Part shown: positions 41,847-51,442 of the stretch, in pieces
Layout of the letters: every line of letters starts with the position of its first letter
How positions within the stretch are numbered: the stretch's first letter is position 1
Assembly (NCBI GenBank): GCA_964534745.1
Contig: CAZHQW010000010.1
Location: 3,907 to 67,906, forward strand
Direction of reading: 5' to 3'
Source of the DNA: G020354785 sp964534745
Lineage (GTDB): Bacteria; Bacteroidota; Bacteroidia; Bacteroidales; UBA10428
Length of the DNA stretch: 64,000 nt
Notes under the pieces: model-generated
Databases searched by the model: none
Told to the model about the DNA's origin: nothing
What the model saw: the letters and a program-made list of their open reading frames with translations, nothing else
Position numbers and translations under genes: made by a program

Positions 41847-42641
41847 ATGAGAATACAAAAAAGAATAAGAATAAAAACCAGCCATATATTACTCTTATTG
41901 ATGGCTTTACTAAGTTATTCCTGCATTTCCCAGAGAAGACTTATATACCTTGAAAGAAAACCTGAACCAGATAGTCTGTACCATAAACCATATGGGCAAG
42001 AATACAGAGTTAAACAAGGAGATGAGCTGGTTATCAGAGTCTCCAGCTTGGATGATGTTGCATTTAATTTTTTCAGCGAACAGGCAGATAATCGCCTAAT
42101 GAACTTCAGCAACGAAGTATCAGTTTCTTTAATAAGTTATATTGTAAATGATTCTGGTTACATTTACTTTCCAATACTGGAATATATATATGTAGAGAAT
42201 CTGACTATTGAGGAAATTACCAGTAATTTAAAAACCCAGCTTGAAGATTACTTCAATCAGCCAACTGTACTAATAAAATTAGTTAATAAAGAAATCTCAA
42301 TTATAGGTGAAGTACTAAGTCCTGGCAGATATTATTATACCGAAAAAAGACTAAATATATTTGAAGCTTTAAGTATGGCCGGAGATATTACTATTTATGG
42401 CAACAGGAAGAAAGTAAAACTGCTTAGGGAAGATAATAATAAAGTTACATATACCACAATAGATCTTACAAAAAGAGATTTACTTGATAAGGATGAATTC
42501 TATGTACAGAATAATGATGTGATTTATGTAATGCATTTAAGATCAAGACAATGGAGAGAAGTGTCAACACCATGGTCACTTACTATATCTGTTGTTACTA
42601 CATTCGTTTTAATACTAAACTATATACGATTAAGTGAGTAA
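41847..42641 (+). CDS. Polysaccharide export lipoprotein (Wza-like)
   Basis: A 264-residue protein from the ATG at 41847 (an earlier in-frame start overlaps the epimerase and spoils the signal peptide). Lipobox with Cys26 ('LLSYSC'). Domains: Poly_export ('YRVKQGDELVIRVSS', 'VNDSGYIYFPILEYIYVENLTIEEI'), an SLBB-type domain ('ISIIGEVLSPGRYYYTEKRLNIFEALSMAGDITIYGNRKKVKLLRE'), and a C-terminal hydrophobic helix ('LTISVVTTFVLILNYI') that could cross the outer membrane, as in Wza. It should form the secretion pore with the Wzc-like protein encoded 3 nt downstream. Confidence 0.9.
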   Translation: MRIQKRIRIKTSHILLLLMALLSYSCISQRRLIYLERKPEPDSLYHKPYGQEYRVKQGDELVIRVSSLDDVAFNFFSEQADNRLMNFSNEVSVSLISYIVNDSGYIYFPILEYIYVENLTIEEITSNLKTQLEDYFNQPTVLIKLVNKEISIIGEVLSPGRYYYTEKRLNIFEALSMAGDITIYGNRKKVKLLREDNNKVTYTTIDLTKRDLLDKDEFYVQNNDVIYVMHLRSRQWREVSTPWSLTISVVTTFVLILNYIRLSE

Positions 42642-42644
42642 AAA

Positions 42645-44996
42645 ATGCAAAAAAACAAGTCATATCAAAATATTCTAAATATAGAATATATTTTAAAAAC
42701 ATTTAAGAAAAGCTGGCTTATATATATTGTTTGCTTGCTTATTGCATTAGCAGTTGTATTCATTCATAGCAAATTTACCTTACCGGTTTATGAAATTGGC
42801 TCCTCAGTTTTGATTAATGCCGAGGAAAACGCTTTTACTGGTAATTCTGCACAGTTTATGGAAGGTTTCGGATTATTTAGCGGGGAGAAAAATTTTTATA
42901 ATGAATTGCAATTATTGAAATCTATCAATTTAATTAGTACTGCAATAGACAATCTTAATTATGAAGTTTCATATTATGGATACGATAAATTTAGAGAAAT
43001 TGAACTCTATAAATCTTCACCCTTTATAGTTGTCTTTAATCATTATCATCCTCAACCAATTAATGTACCAATTGAAATAAAAATAATTGACAATAATACC
43101 TTCAAGCTAAAAATAAATGAAGAAAACGTGTCAATTTACAATTATTCCTCAGGAAAGACTATTCAAACAGTCCCCCGAATGAAACTGAACGTTGCATGTG
43201 CATTTGGTTCGAGTTGTGTTTCTGATTTATATGACTTCAAAATAATATTTAACGATAATTATAATCCATTAGATTTTAAAAGGAATAAATATTCATTCAT
43301 TATTCATAATAGAAACATGCTGGCAAAAGGATATCAAAGAAGGATAGAAGTTGAACCATATAGTATCGAATCCTCCATAGCTCAAATCAGTTTGAAATCC
43401 AAAGTTCCTCAAAAGGATATCGATTTTCTTGTCAGCCTCACAAATGAATATCTGAAAAGAGATATTGAAAAGAAAAATCATATAGCTGTTAAAACTATTG
43501 AATATATAGATAATCAGCTAAATGTTATTGTTGATTCTTTAAAAACTGCAGAAGAAAACCTTCAGCGCTTCAGAACAAGTCATGAAGTTATGGATATATC
43601 CTTAAAAACCGGAAGAATTTACGATCAGATGCAACAGATAGAAACAGAAAAAAGAGATCTGATGGTAAAATATAAATACTATCAATACATTGACAATTAT
43701 TTTGAAGAAAGCGAAGAAATATCAGATCTTGTTGCTCCTTCTGCAATGGGATTGGAAGATCCTATGCTTAATAACATGATACAGGAATTAATAGGTTTGA
43801 ATGCAGAAAAAGTTAGTTTAATTGAAAACAACCAAGAGAAGAGTCCGTACTTAAAAAAATTGAATATAAGAATTGAAAACTTAAAAAATACAATATCAGA
43901 AAATATAAAATATGTTTTAAAGACTGCTGAAATTGCTATTCAGGAAGTTAATTCAAAAATAAACAGGCTTAATGTAGAAATCAATAAACTGCCAAAAACT
44001 GAAAGAGAACTTTTTAGCATAGAAAGAGAGTTTAATCTTAATAATCAGATTTATACATATTTGCTAGAGAAGAGAGCTGAAGCTCAAATAGCCAAAGCTT
44101 CTAATCTTCCGAATGTTGAAATTATAGAACCTGCAGCGATAATTGGAAGCGGGCCCATTGCCCCCAAGAAAAAACTTAATTATGTTTTGGGTATAATACT
44201 GGGATTTATAATTCCATTTTCACTAATCAGGCTCAAGGATTTATTAAACAACAGAATTAAAGACAAGGATGAACTAACAAATTTAACTGATAAACCTTTA
44301 CTAGGACAGGTTTACCGAAACAACAAGAAGGTGGAAAATGTGGTTCAGGCTTTCCCCAAGTCACATATTGCGGAATCTTTTCGTATGCTGCGAAACAGCC
44401 TTTATTATTTTCTTAATAATGAGGCAAACGCTGTTTTATTAGTTACCTCAACGTATGTCCAGGAGGGTAAATCATTTATATCCTTAAATTTAGCCTCTTC
44501 ACTGGCAAGTACTGACAAAAAGACAATTATACTTGGATTTGACTTAAGAAAGCCGATATTATATGAAAGGCTAAAAGTCAATAATAATCTGGGCATTAGC
44601 TCATTCCTGAGTCATCAGGCTAATTATAGGAACATTATACAACATACTTCCATTGAAAATCTAGATATAATAACCTCAGGACCAATACCTCCCAATCCAT
44701 CTGAGTTGATTTTATCTTCCCATACAAGTGAATTATTCAAATTATTGAAAAAAGACTATGAATATATTATAGTAGATACGCCACCTATAGGAATTTTGTC
44801 TGACACATACATTCTTATGGGTCAATCAGATCTTAACATATATGTTGTAAGACAAAATCATACTTCCAGAAAAGAGTTTATATCCTTAATTCAGGAATTA
44901 AATGAAAGAAATATAAAAAACATATGTCTGGTTTTAAATGAAATCCCTTATTTACAAAAGTCTAAGTACGGATATGATTATTATGACAATAAATAA
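42645..44996 (+). CDS. Wzc-like polysaccharide co-polymerase and tyrosine autokinase
   Basis: A 783-residue inner-membrane protein. It has a Wzz domain with a first helix at about 20-40 ('LIYIVCLLIALAVVFIHS'), a periplasmic coiled-coil region (about 280-480), the second helix near 510-530 ('VLGIILGFIIPFSLI'), and a cytosolic BY-kinase domain: Walker A 'TSTYVQEGKS', Walker A' 'ILGFDLRKP', Walker B 'YIIVDTPPIG'. The C-terminus has a tyrosine cluster ('YLQKSKYGYDYYDNK'). Such proteins set chain length and control export through cyclic autophosphorylation. It is 3 nt behind the wza-like gene. A matching phosphatase is not present here. Confidence 0.93.
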   Translation: MQKNKSYQNILNIEYILKTFKKSWLIYIVCLLIALAVVFIHSKFTLPVYEIGSSVLINAEENAFTGNSAQFMEGFGLFSGEKNFYNELQLLKSINLISTAIDNLNYEVSYYGYDKFREIELYKSSPFIVVFNHYHPQPINVPIEIKIIDNNTFKLKINEENVSIYNYSSGKTIQTVPRMKLNVACAFGSSCVSDLYDFKIIFNDNYNPLDFKRNKYSFIIHNRNMLAKGYQRRIEVEPYSIESSIAQISLKSKVPQKDIDFLVSLTNEYLKRDIEKKNHIAVKTIEYIDNQLNVIVDSLKTAEENLQRFRTSHEVMDISLKTGRIYDQMQQIETEKRDLMVKYKYYQYIDNYFEESEEISDLVAPSAMGLEDPMLNNMIQELIGLNAEKVSLIENNQEKSPYLKKLNIRIENLKNTISENIKYVLKTAEIAIQEVNSKINRLNVEINKLPKTERELFSIEREFNLNNQIYTYLLEKRAEAQIAKASNLPNVEIIEPAAIIGSGPIAPKKKLNYVLGIILGFIIPFSLIRLKDLLNNRIKDKDELTNLTDKPLLGQVYRNNKKVENVVQAFPKSHIAESFRMLRNSLYYFLNNEANAVLLVTSTYVQEGKSFISLNLASSLASTDKKTIILGFDLRKPILYERLKVNNNLGISSFLSHQANYRNIIQHTSIENLDIITSGPIPPNPSELILSSHTSELFKLLKKDYEYIIVDTPPIGILSDTYILMGQSDLNIYVVRQNHTSRKEFISLIQELNERNIKNICLVLNEIPYLQKSKYGYDYYDNK

Positions 44997-45087
44997 GAAT
45001 ACTTCCTTATAATAAATAATTAACATATAAATAAATTATCAGTAAATCTGTATATCATTAGAATTTTGAAAATTTGAAGACAGAACT

Positions 45088-46377
45088 ATGTCAACAGGCT
45101 TTAAAAATACTCCTTTATCAACTCTCTATAATTATTGTATTATTATTTCATTTGTTATAGCTCCTTTCTTAGGCTTTATTACCAGAGTAATATTTGACTT
45201 TTATTTTAATTATGTCATGATAATGCTTTGCTTCATATCTATATATTTTATAGTTATGAATAAAATAGAATTTAAAATTGCTTCTTATGTCCTATTTTTT
45301 ATAATTTTTGTTATTTATACTTTTTTTTCAGATATAATAATTGTTGGCAGGAAAGTAGATTTTAAATACTTCTATAGTAACTTTCTTATAGGAAGTGTCT
45401 TAATTCTTTTAATAATTGAGAATACTATAATCTCAAAGAAATTTTTCAATCTGATATTTATCTTAAATCATGTTGTGCTGTTTATAGCCTTTATTGTTAT
45501 AATTATTCAACAATTTGGTGACCGTTTGTTTTTTGTGAATCCGGAGTTTCATCAAATATTAACAGAGCGTTCCTATTCAAATACCAGACTCCCATCAATT
45601 TATTCCTGGATCGGTTCAACAAGTGCTCTGGGATTATGCTTTTTCCCTATCCTTGGATTAACAATTTCACATCACTTAAAAAATAAATATAAAGGTATTT
45701 TTTACCTGTATTTAATAGGTATAATAGTTGCTTTTATATCCAAGTCAAGATTTATTATGCTTAATTACATATTGCTCTTCGCACTAATCCCTATATACAG
45801 AGGGATTAATTTTAAACTTGTTCTCCGTTATTTAATGATATTTATTATATTCATATTAGTCTCCTATCATGGAAGTAAATTTATTGGACTTGATACAGAT
45901 AAAATAATAAATGAAAGAGTATTAGAAACAAACAAAGGTGGTATATTATCAGGCACAGCAAGTACAAGACTGCTTGCATTTGAGATATTTAACAGGCTTT
46001 ATTTTAAGACCCCGATATTTGGGAAAGGACGATTTCACAGTATCGGAGATGAAGGAATAAGGGATAATGAACTTATCAGGTTATTAAGAAGGAGGTCATC
46101 GCATATACATGTTGGCTATTTATCATTATTTTATTATTATGGTTTAATAGGAGGAATTATCTATCTACTATTTCTGTTCTTTATCACAAAAGAGACTTAT
46201 AAAGGAGCCAGACTTACAAATTGCTGGGGACCGTTCTTTGCAATTTTACAATTTCTTATCACAAACCTTACCGGGACAGTTTTAAATGTATTTATTACGG
46301 GCATAATAATTGCCCTGGTCTACCATAAATACTATACACAGGATATTTCACTTGCATCAACCCAATCCACACAATAA
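45088..46377 (+). CDS. O-antigen/exopolysaccharide polymerase (Wzy-like)
   Basis: A 429-residue membrane protein with about eleven hydrophobic helices. In the second half a large extracytoplasmic loop contains 'GTASTRLLAFEIFNRLYFKTPIFGKGRFHS' and 'RRRSSHIHVGYLSLFYYYGLIGGI', the arrangement of Wzy polymerases and WaaL-type ligases (Wzy_C/O-antigen ligase family). Given the Wzx and Wzc genes on either side, polymerase is more likely than ligase. The 91-nt gap upstream is the largest in this block. Sequence is strongly A/T-rich. Confidence 0.8.
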   Translation: MSTGFKNTPLSTLYNYCIIISFVIAPFLGFITRVIFDFYFNYVMIMLCFISIYFIVMNKIEFKIASYVLFFIIFVIYTFFSDIIIVGRKVDFKYFYSNFLIGSVLILLIIENTIISKKFFNLIFILNHVVLFIAFIVIIIQQFGDRLFFVNPEFHQILTERSYSNTRLPSIYSWIGSTSALGLCFFPILGLTISHHLKNKYKGIFYLYLIGIIVAFISKSRFIMLNYILLFALIPIYRGINFKLVLRYLMIFIIFILVSYHGSKFIGLDTDKIINERVLETNKGGILSGTASTRLLAFEIFNRLYFKTPIFGKGRFHSIGDEGIRDNELIRLLRRRSSHIHVGYLSLFYYYGLIGGIIYLLFLFFITKETYKGARLTNCWGPFFAILQFLITNLTGTVLNVFITGIIIALVYHKYYTQDISLASTQSTQ

Positions 46378-46389
46378 TTCCATTCCTTT

Positions 46390-47748
46390 ATGAAATTAGA
46401 TTTTATCAGAGATTATATTTTAAAAGGACATAGCAGATCCGTTAAAGCAAAAAAGAATATCATTTCTTCCTTCCTTATTAAAGGCTTTAGTATAGTAGTC
46501 GGATTCTTATATATCCGTATCGCATATCATTATATTGATGAAACACGCCTGGGGATTTGGTTCACAATCAGTTCCCTGCTAACCTGGTTTAGCTTTTTTG
46601 AAATAGGATTGGGTAAAGGTTTACGAAATAAGCTTGCTGAAGCTCTTGCCTTGAATGATAAAAAGCTTGCGAAAACCTATATTAGTACAACTTATGCTGT
46701 ATTAACACTTATAATTGCAGGAGTAGCAATAGTATTCTTAAGTTTATCTCCATTTCTTAACTGGGCAAAGATCCTAAATACTGATGAATCCATGAGAAAT
46801 GAGCTTTTCCTGTTGGCCAGCATAGTTTTCGGCAGTTTCTTTCTTCGTTTTATATTACAGCTGTTAACAAATGTATTATTTGCCGATCAGCGTCCGGCGT
46901 TTGCTAATGCTTTCGGACCTGCAAGTAATTTCTTATCTTTAATTACAATTTATATTCTTACTAAAACCACAAAAGGATCTTTACTCTATCTGGGTATTGC
47001 TATGAGTGCATCCCCCATTTTTATATTTTTTATTGTTTCATTATTCTTATATTTTGGTGAATATAAGGACATAAGACCTTCAATTAAGGCTGTAAAATTT
47101 AAATATGCAAGATCACTGGTAAATCTTGGAGTGAAATTTTTTATACTCTCAATCGGCCATATTATAAAATACCAGACTGCAAATATTATTATTGCTCAAT
47201 ATTTTGGTCCGGCTGAAGTTACCCCCTATAATATTGCCTATAAATATTTTCATATACTTGCAATGATTTTTACCATCTTTCTTTCCCCATTCTGGTCTGC
47301 TTTCACCGAGGCCTGGATCAAAAAAGATCTGAGATGGATTACGAATACCATAAAGAAAATACTCAAAATCTGGATAGGTTTATCTATACTTGGATTAATA
47401 ATGCTTGCCGGGGCCAACTGGTTTTATGCATTTTGGGTGAGTGAAGATGTTAATATTCCATTCAGACTATCTGCTATTATGGCGTTATACTTCATTTTAT
47501 ATACATTTGGAGGCATATTTGTCCAGTTTGTTAATGGTGTAAGTAAAATAAAGATGCAACTTTATAGCTCGGTAATCGGTGCTATTATATTTTTCCCAAT
47601 GGCACATTTTTTTATAAAAGTATTGCACATGAATGTTGAAGGATTAGTTCTTGCCACTTTGATAACCAACTGGTACGGACCTTTTTTGAGCCCTATACAG
47701 TACAGAAAAATAGTAACTAATAAAGCAAAAGGAATTTGGAACAAATGA
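46390..47748 (+). CDS. Polysaccharide flippase (Wzx-like)
   Basis: A 452-residue MOP-superfamily membrane protein with about twelve helices. 'SFLIKGFSIVVGFLYIRIAYHYIDETRLGIWFTISSLLTWFSFFEIGLGKGLRNKLAEA' is the typical N-terminal part, followed by 'NVLFADQRPAFANAFG' and 'YNIAYKYFHILAMIFTIFLSPFWSAFTEA'. It should flip undecaprenyl-linked repeat units to the periplasm for the Wzy-like polymerase. Its stop overlaps the ATG of the next gene (ATGA). Confidence 0.9.
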   Translation: MKLDFIRDYILKGHSRSVKAKKNIISSFLIKGFSIVVGFLYIRIAYHYIDETRLGIWFTISSLLTWFSFFEIGLGKGLRNKLAEALALNDKKLAKTYISTTYAVLTLIIAGVAIVFLSLSPFLNWAKILNTDESMRNELFLLASIVFGSFFLRFILQLLTNVLFADQRPAFANAFGPASNFLSLITIYILTKTTKGSLLYLGIAMSASPIFIFFIVSLFLYFGEYKDIRPSIKAVKFKYARSLVNLGVKFFILSIGHIIKYQTANIIIAQYFGPAEVTPYNIAYKYFHILAMIFTIFLSPFWSAFTEAWIKKDLRWITNTIKKILKIWIGLSILGLIMLAGANWFYAFWVSEDVNIPFRLSAIMALYFILYTFGGIFVQFVNGVSKIKMQLYSSVIGAIIFFPMAHFFIKVLHMNVEGLVLATLITNWYGPFLSPIQYRKIVTNKAKGIWNK

Positions 47749-48989
47749 AAATCCTCTGGTTTACTACATCACCCTCTTCAGCAGAAAAAAAGGAAGGTAA
47801 AAATCTTATTACTGGCGGATGGATTAAATCTCTGGAAAAGGCTCTAAAAAAGTTTCATCCCGAATTATTACTTGGGATTGCTTTTTTCTCGGATAAATAC
47901 ACAATGAATTTTGATATAGACGGAACACAATACTTTCCAATAAAAAGAAGAAAGAAAAACAGAATTCTAAAACACCTTTTCAGAACAAATATTAACAAAA
48001 ATGAATTAAAGGATCAAATAAAGAAATTTTGTTTAATTATTAACAGTTTCAAACCAGATTTAATACACATACATGGGACTGAAAACACGTTTAGCTTAAT
48101 CCCGGAAATTTTGGGTATTCCGGTTGTGCTTTCTATTCAAGGAATTATAACGGTATGTTTGCATAAATTTTTCAGTGGAATTTCCAGAAAAGAATTAAAA
48201 CTTGGCATTTCATTATTTGGAAACAGATTCCTTTTTCTATTTAATGATTATAGATATTTATCCAAACTTGAGCAGGATTTACTTAAAAGAACCAGGTATA
48301 TTTTTGGTAGAACCTATTGGGACAAGCAGGTCGCTACCATACTATCACCCGATGCTAAATATTTTCATATAGACAGGGTTCTGAGAGACAATTTCTATAA
48401 TAATGAGTGGGCAAAAAAAAGAAATAACACTCATAATATAATAACCACAATAAGAAGCAATATATATAAAGGTCTGGAAACAGTAATAAAAGCCGCTTCA
48501 TTATTAAATAAAACTGGAATAAATTATAAATGGCATATAGCAGGCTTAGAACCGGATGATTTATTGATTAAAATGATGAAAAAGAAAGTTAAAGAAGTAT
48601 CTGGTCAAATCACTTTTATGGGTCGACTTACTGAAGAAGAAATAATTAATGAATTGCTAAATGCAGATATTTTTGTAAATGCTTCACATATTGAAAACAG
48701 TCCGAATGGAGTTGCTGAAGCATTGATACTTGGAATGCCTGTTATTGCGACGCATGCAGGGGGGACCAGTACGTATATCAACGATCACAAGGATGGTATT
48801 TTAATTCAGGACGGGGATCCATGGAGTATGGCAGGTGCTATTCTTGAATTATTGAAGAATGAAGAATTTGCATATAAACTGGGCAAAAATGCAAGGAAAG
48901 CAGCATTAAAAAGACATAATCCCGAAAGAATTTCAGATAGCATTGTAAAGGCTTATAAAACAATAATTGAAGAAAACTCTGGAGGTTAA
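47745..48989 (+). CDS. Glycosyltransferase, family 4 type
   Basis: A 414-residue GT-B enzyme from the ATG at 47745, which overlaps the flippase stop as ATGA; a TTG 9 nt upstream is less likely. The N-terminal part has 'FKPDLIHIHGTENTFSLIPEILGIPVVLSIQG'; the C-terminal nucleotide-binding part has 'IAGLEPDD', 'ITFMGRLTEEEIINELLNADIFVNASHIENSPNGVAEALILGMPVIATHAGGTSTYI' and the acidic pair region 'NSPNGVAEAL' in place of E-x7-E. It adds one sugar of the repeat unit; donor unknown. Confidence 0.88.
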   Translation: MKILWFTTSPSSAEKKEGKNLITGGWIKSLEKALKKFHPELLLGIAFFSDKYTMNFDIDGTQYFPIKRRKKNRILKHLFRTNINKNELKDQIKKFCLIINSFKPDLIHIHGTENTFSLIPEILGIPVVLSIQGIITVCLHKFFSGISRKELKLGISLFGNRFLFLFNDYRYLSKLEQDLLKRTRYIFGRTYWDKQVATILSPDAKYFHIDRVLRDNFYNNEWAKKRNNTHNIITTIRSNIYKGLETVIKAASLLNKTGINYKWHIAGLEPDDLLIKMMKKKVKEVSGQITFMGRLTEEEIINELLNADIFVNASHIENSPNGVAEALILGMPVIATHAGGTSTYINDHKDGILIQDGDPWSMAGAILELLKNEEFAYKLGKNARKAALKRHNPERISDSIVKAYKTIIEENSGG

Positions 48990-49005
48990 TAGTGACTAAT
49001 TTCAA

Positions 49006-50199
49006 ATGGGTAATAATAATTTAAGAATAGCATTTATTGGAGGAACAGGCTTCCCTCACAGAATAGGTGCAGGGACAACCCGTCTGTCTCTAATGGCTAA
49101 AGGTTTATCAGAGAATCAGTGTTACGTGTTGGTAATAAACCGGAGAGGTTACACTACAAATAGGAATATTCCGGTAACGGAAAGGATGGGTAAAGTTATA
49201 TATACTAACTCATCAGGTATTTCACACAGGCCGAAAAGCTTAATGAAAAGAAACTGGTATAAGATTATTGGTGCTATAAATGAGATTTTACTATTAAAAA
49301 ATAAAAAAATACAGGTTGTTATCATAAATACACGTAGTTACTGGCTTATTTTAAATTACCGTATATGGAGCAAAGTATTTAACTATAAATTGTTTCTTTC
49401 CTATGTAGAATATAATTCACATATTTCAAGAAGAAGAAATAAAGTATTGAAAAGAATAAATGATATTATTTTTGAAAAATATGTTTACAGACTACTGGAT
49501 GGTGTTTTTCCTATCAGTGAATTCCTTAAAAATGCTGCTCTAAAACAAAATTCCGGACTACCATGTTTAAAAATACCTGTAATTACAGATTTTAATGAGT
49601 ATAATTACAGGAAAGAATTAAATGATCCGTATTTCATATATTGTGGTCATGCAGCTTATGATTATCTCATTGAATTTATAATACATTCTTATGAATTAAT
49701 TAAAGACAATACTATTGGATTAAAATTGGTAATTTATGGTAAGCCAGGGTACTTTAAAAATATAATATCTATGGTTAAAAGCTCACCAAAAAAAAATTTG
49801 ACCGAAATACTGTCTGATCTGCCTTATAATAAATTAGCAAGATACTATATCAATGCACTGGGCCTTCTAATTCCTTTAAAGCCTTCCCTGAGAGATATTT
49901 CCAGGTTTCCTCATAAGATTGGCGAATACACTGCAGCTGGAAATCCTATAATTACTAATAACTACGGAGAGATTAAAAATTATTTTACTGATTTGCAAAA
50001 TGCTTTAATTGCAGATAAATATGATCCCGAAACTTACGCCGATAAAATGAATTATGTAATAATAAATCCAGATAAGGCAAAAATAATTGGAACAAATGGA
50101 AAGCTAACCGGAATGAAATATTTTGACTACAGAAAGAATTGTAAAATGATGAGGAAATTTATAGAGGACACTATTAAATCAGCAGATAATCCTTATTAA
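49006..50199 (+). CDS. Glycosyltransferase, GT-B fold
   Basis: A 397-residue protein beginning 'LRIAFIGGTGFPHRIGAGTTRLSLMAKGLSEN', a GT-B N-domain with the glycine-rich loop. The C-domain shows 'PYFIYCGHAAYDYLIEFI', 'LKLVIYGKPGYF', 'LIPLKPSLRDISRFPHKIGEYTAAGNPIITNNYGEI'. It is more diverged than its neighbours, but the pattern fits family 4-like transferases. It follows the previous transferase by 16 nt and is the last plus-strand gene of this block; a 58-nt gap separates it from the convergent block. Confidence 0.8.
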   Translation: MGNNNLRIAFIGGTGFPHRIGAGTTRLSLMAKGLSENQCYVLVINRRGYTTNRNIPVTERMGKVIYTNSSGISHRPKSLMKRNWYKIIGAINEILLLKNKKIQVVIINTRSYWLILNYRIWSKVFNYKLFLSYVEYNSHISRRRNKVLKRINDIIFEKYVYRLLDGVFPISEFLKNAALKQNSGLPCLKIPVITDFNEYNYRKELNDPYFIYCGHAAYDYLIEFIIHSYELIKDNTIGLKLVIYGKPGYFKNIISMVKSSPKKNLTEILSDLPYNKLARYYINALGLLIPLKPSLRDISRFPHKIGEYTAAGNPIITNNYGEIKNYFTDLQNALIADKYDPETYADKMNYVIINPDKAKIIGTNGKLTGMKYFDYRKNCKMMRKFIEDTIKSADNPY

Positions 50200-50208
50200 G
50201 TTTACCGA

Positions 50209-50222
50209 GACTTAATTAAGTC
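50209..50222. terminator. Palindrome between convergent glycosyltransferase genes
   Basis: GACTTAATTAAGTC is a perfect 14-nt palindrome (5-bp stem with AATT loop) 10 nt after the plus-strand stop at 50199. It could act as a weak shared terminator. No T run follows directly. Confidence 0.3.
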
Positions 50223-50257
50223 ATATACATATATATATTTATTTTATAATAATTGCA

Positions 50258-51415
50258 TTAAAATAATTTCTCCTGTAATCGGGATTCTTCGTTATTTTGA
50301 CTTGCAATTATATCGTCATACAGGAGTTCATATTCTTTTGCTATTTTTTCCCAGGAATAGTATTTCTTAACATAGGCAACTGTTCTTTCAGCCTTGTTTT
50401 TTGCTTCGTTATAATTGTCCAAAACATATTTGATCTTATCCGCTAGATCCGATGCATTTTTGTTTTTAAAAAATGTTATGTGTTCATTTGTAAAAACTTC
50501 CATATTCTCGGGAATATCACTTGCTATTATTGGGGTACAGGTTAGAGATGATTCCAGAAGCATTAAAGACATACCTTCAGTTATAGAAGGAAATACGAAA
50601 AGTTTTGCTTTTGAAATAATTCCTAAAAGCACATCCAAATCGGCAATATATCCTGAAAAGTATATATCAAGATGGTTATATTTTTGTTTTAATTCTTTAA
50701 CATAACGGGGTGCGTGTGTCGTATCTCCTGCAATTACTATTTTCTTATTATAGTTAATCCTTGAAAGAGCTTCCAGTAAAACATGACATCCTTTTGTTTT
50801 CATGATCCTGCGACCTGCAAATACAATATAATCATTTTTTATGCCCAGATCCTCAAGCAAACAATCTGCCTTCCTGTAATTAATTTCCGGGTTTGTCTCA
50901 ACTCCGTTAGGAATATATAAAACCTTCCGCTTGTATTTCATGCTATAATATTCTGATAGTGGTTTGGAAATCGAGGTCAATCTGGCCTTTGACCGTATAA
51001 AAAAATACTCCATAATACGAAAATAAATTTTTGCTATTAGCGACCATTTGTCACGAAGATAAGGAGACTCATGAGATGTGGCTATTACCTTGAAACGTTT
51101 TGTAAGTAATGGCAAAGCAAAAGAACAGTCTATCTTATGTGCATGCACAAGATCGAAATCCCCGTATTTAAAAAGATAGATGGCAGTGCGCAGAAAAAAA
51201 AGAAATACACCTATGCCTTTGATCTTATATTCCTGAAACTCTATGGCATTAACTCCATCAATATATTTTTTAGCAAGGATATTCTTATAGCATATGATTG
51301 ATATATCATACTTATATTTCAGTTTCCTGATCAGATTCTCAACAACCCTGCTAGTCCCTCCTTTTGATGGATAATAGTTGACAGCGAAATATACGATTCT
51401 CTTCTTTGATTTCAT
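50258..51415 (-). CDS. Glycosyltransferase, family 4
   Basis: A 385-residue GT-B enzyme: 'NYYPSKGGTSRVVENLIRKL', 'DLVHAHKIDCSFALPLLTKRFKVIATSHESPYLRD', 'LYIPNGVETNP', 'IVFAGRRIMKTKGCHVLLEALSRI', 'IYFSGYIADLDVLLGIISKAKLFVFPSITEGMSLMLLESSLTCTPIIASDIPEN'. The last stretch carries the E-x7-E motif of family 4 (Glu-Gly-Met-x4-Leu-Glu). It is the last gene of the minus-strand block, 27 nt after its upstream neighbour. The sugar donor is unknown. Confidence 0.9.
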   Translation of the reverse strand: MKSKKRIVYFAVNYYPSKGGTSRVVENLIRKLKYKYDISIICYKNILAKKYIDGVNAIEFQEYKIKGIGVFLFFLRTAIYLFKYGDFDLVHAHKIDCSFALPLLTKRFKVIATSHESPYLRDKWSLIAKIYFRIMEYFFIRSKARLTSISKPLSEYYSMKYKRKVLYIPNGVETNPEINYRKADCLLEDLGIKNDYIVFAGRRIMKTKGCHVLLEALSRINYNKKIVIAGDTTHAPRYVKELKQKYNHLDIYFSGYIADLDVLLGIISKAKLFVFPSITEGMSLMLLESSLTCTPIIASDIPENMEVFTNEHITFFKNKNASDLADKIKYVLDNYNEAKNKAERTVAYVKKYYSWEKIAKEYELLYDDIIASQNNEESRLQEKLF

Positions 51416-51442
51416 ATTTTTCTATAACGTATATATTCTTTA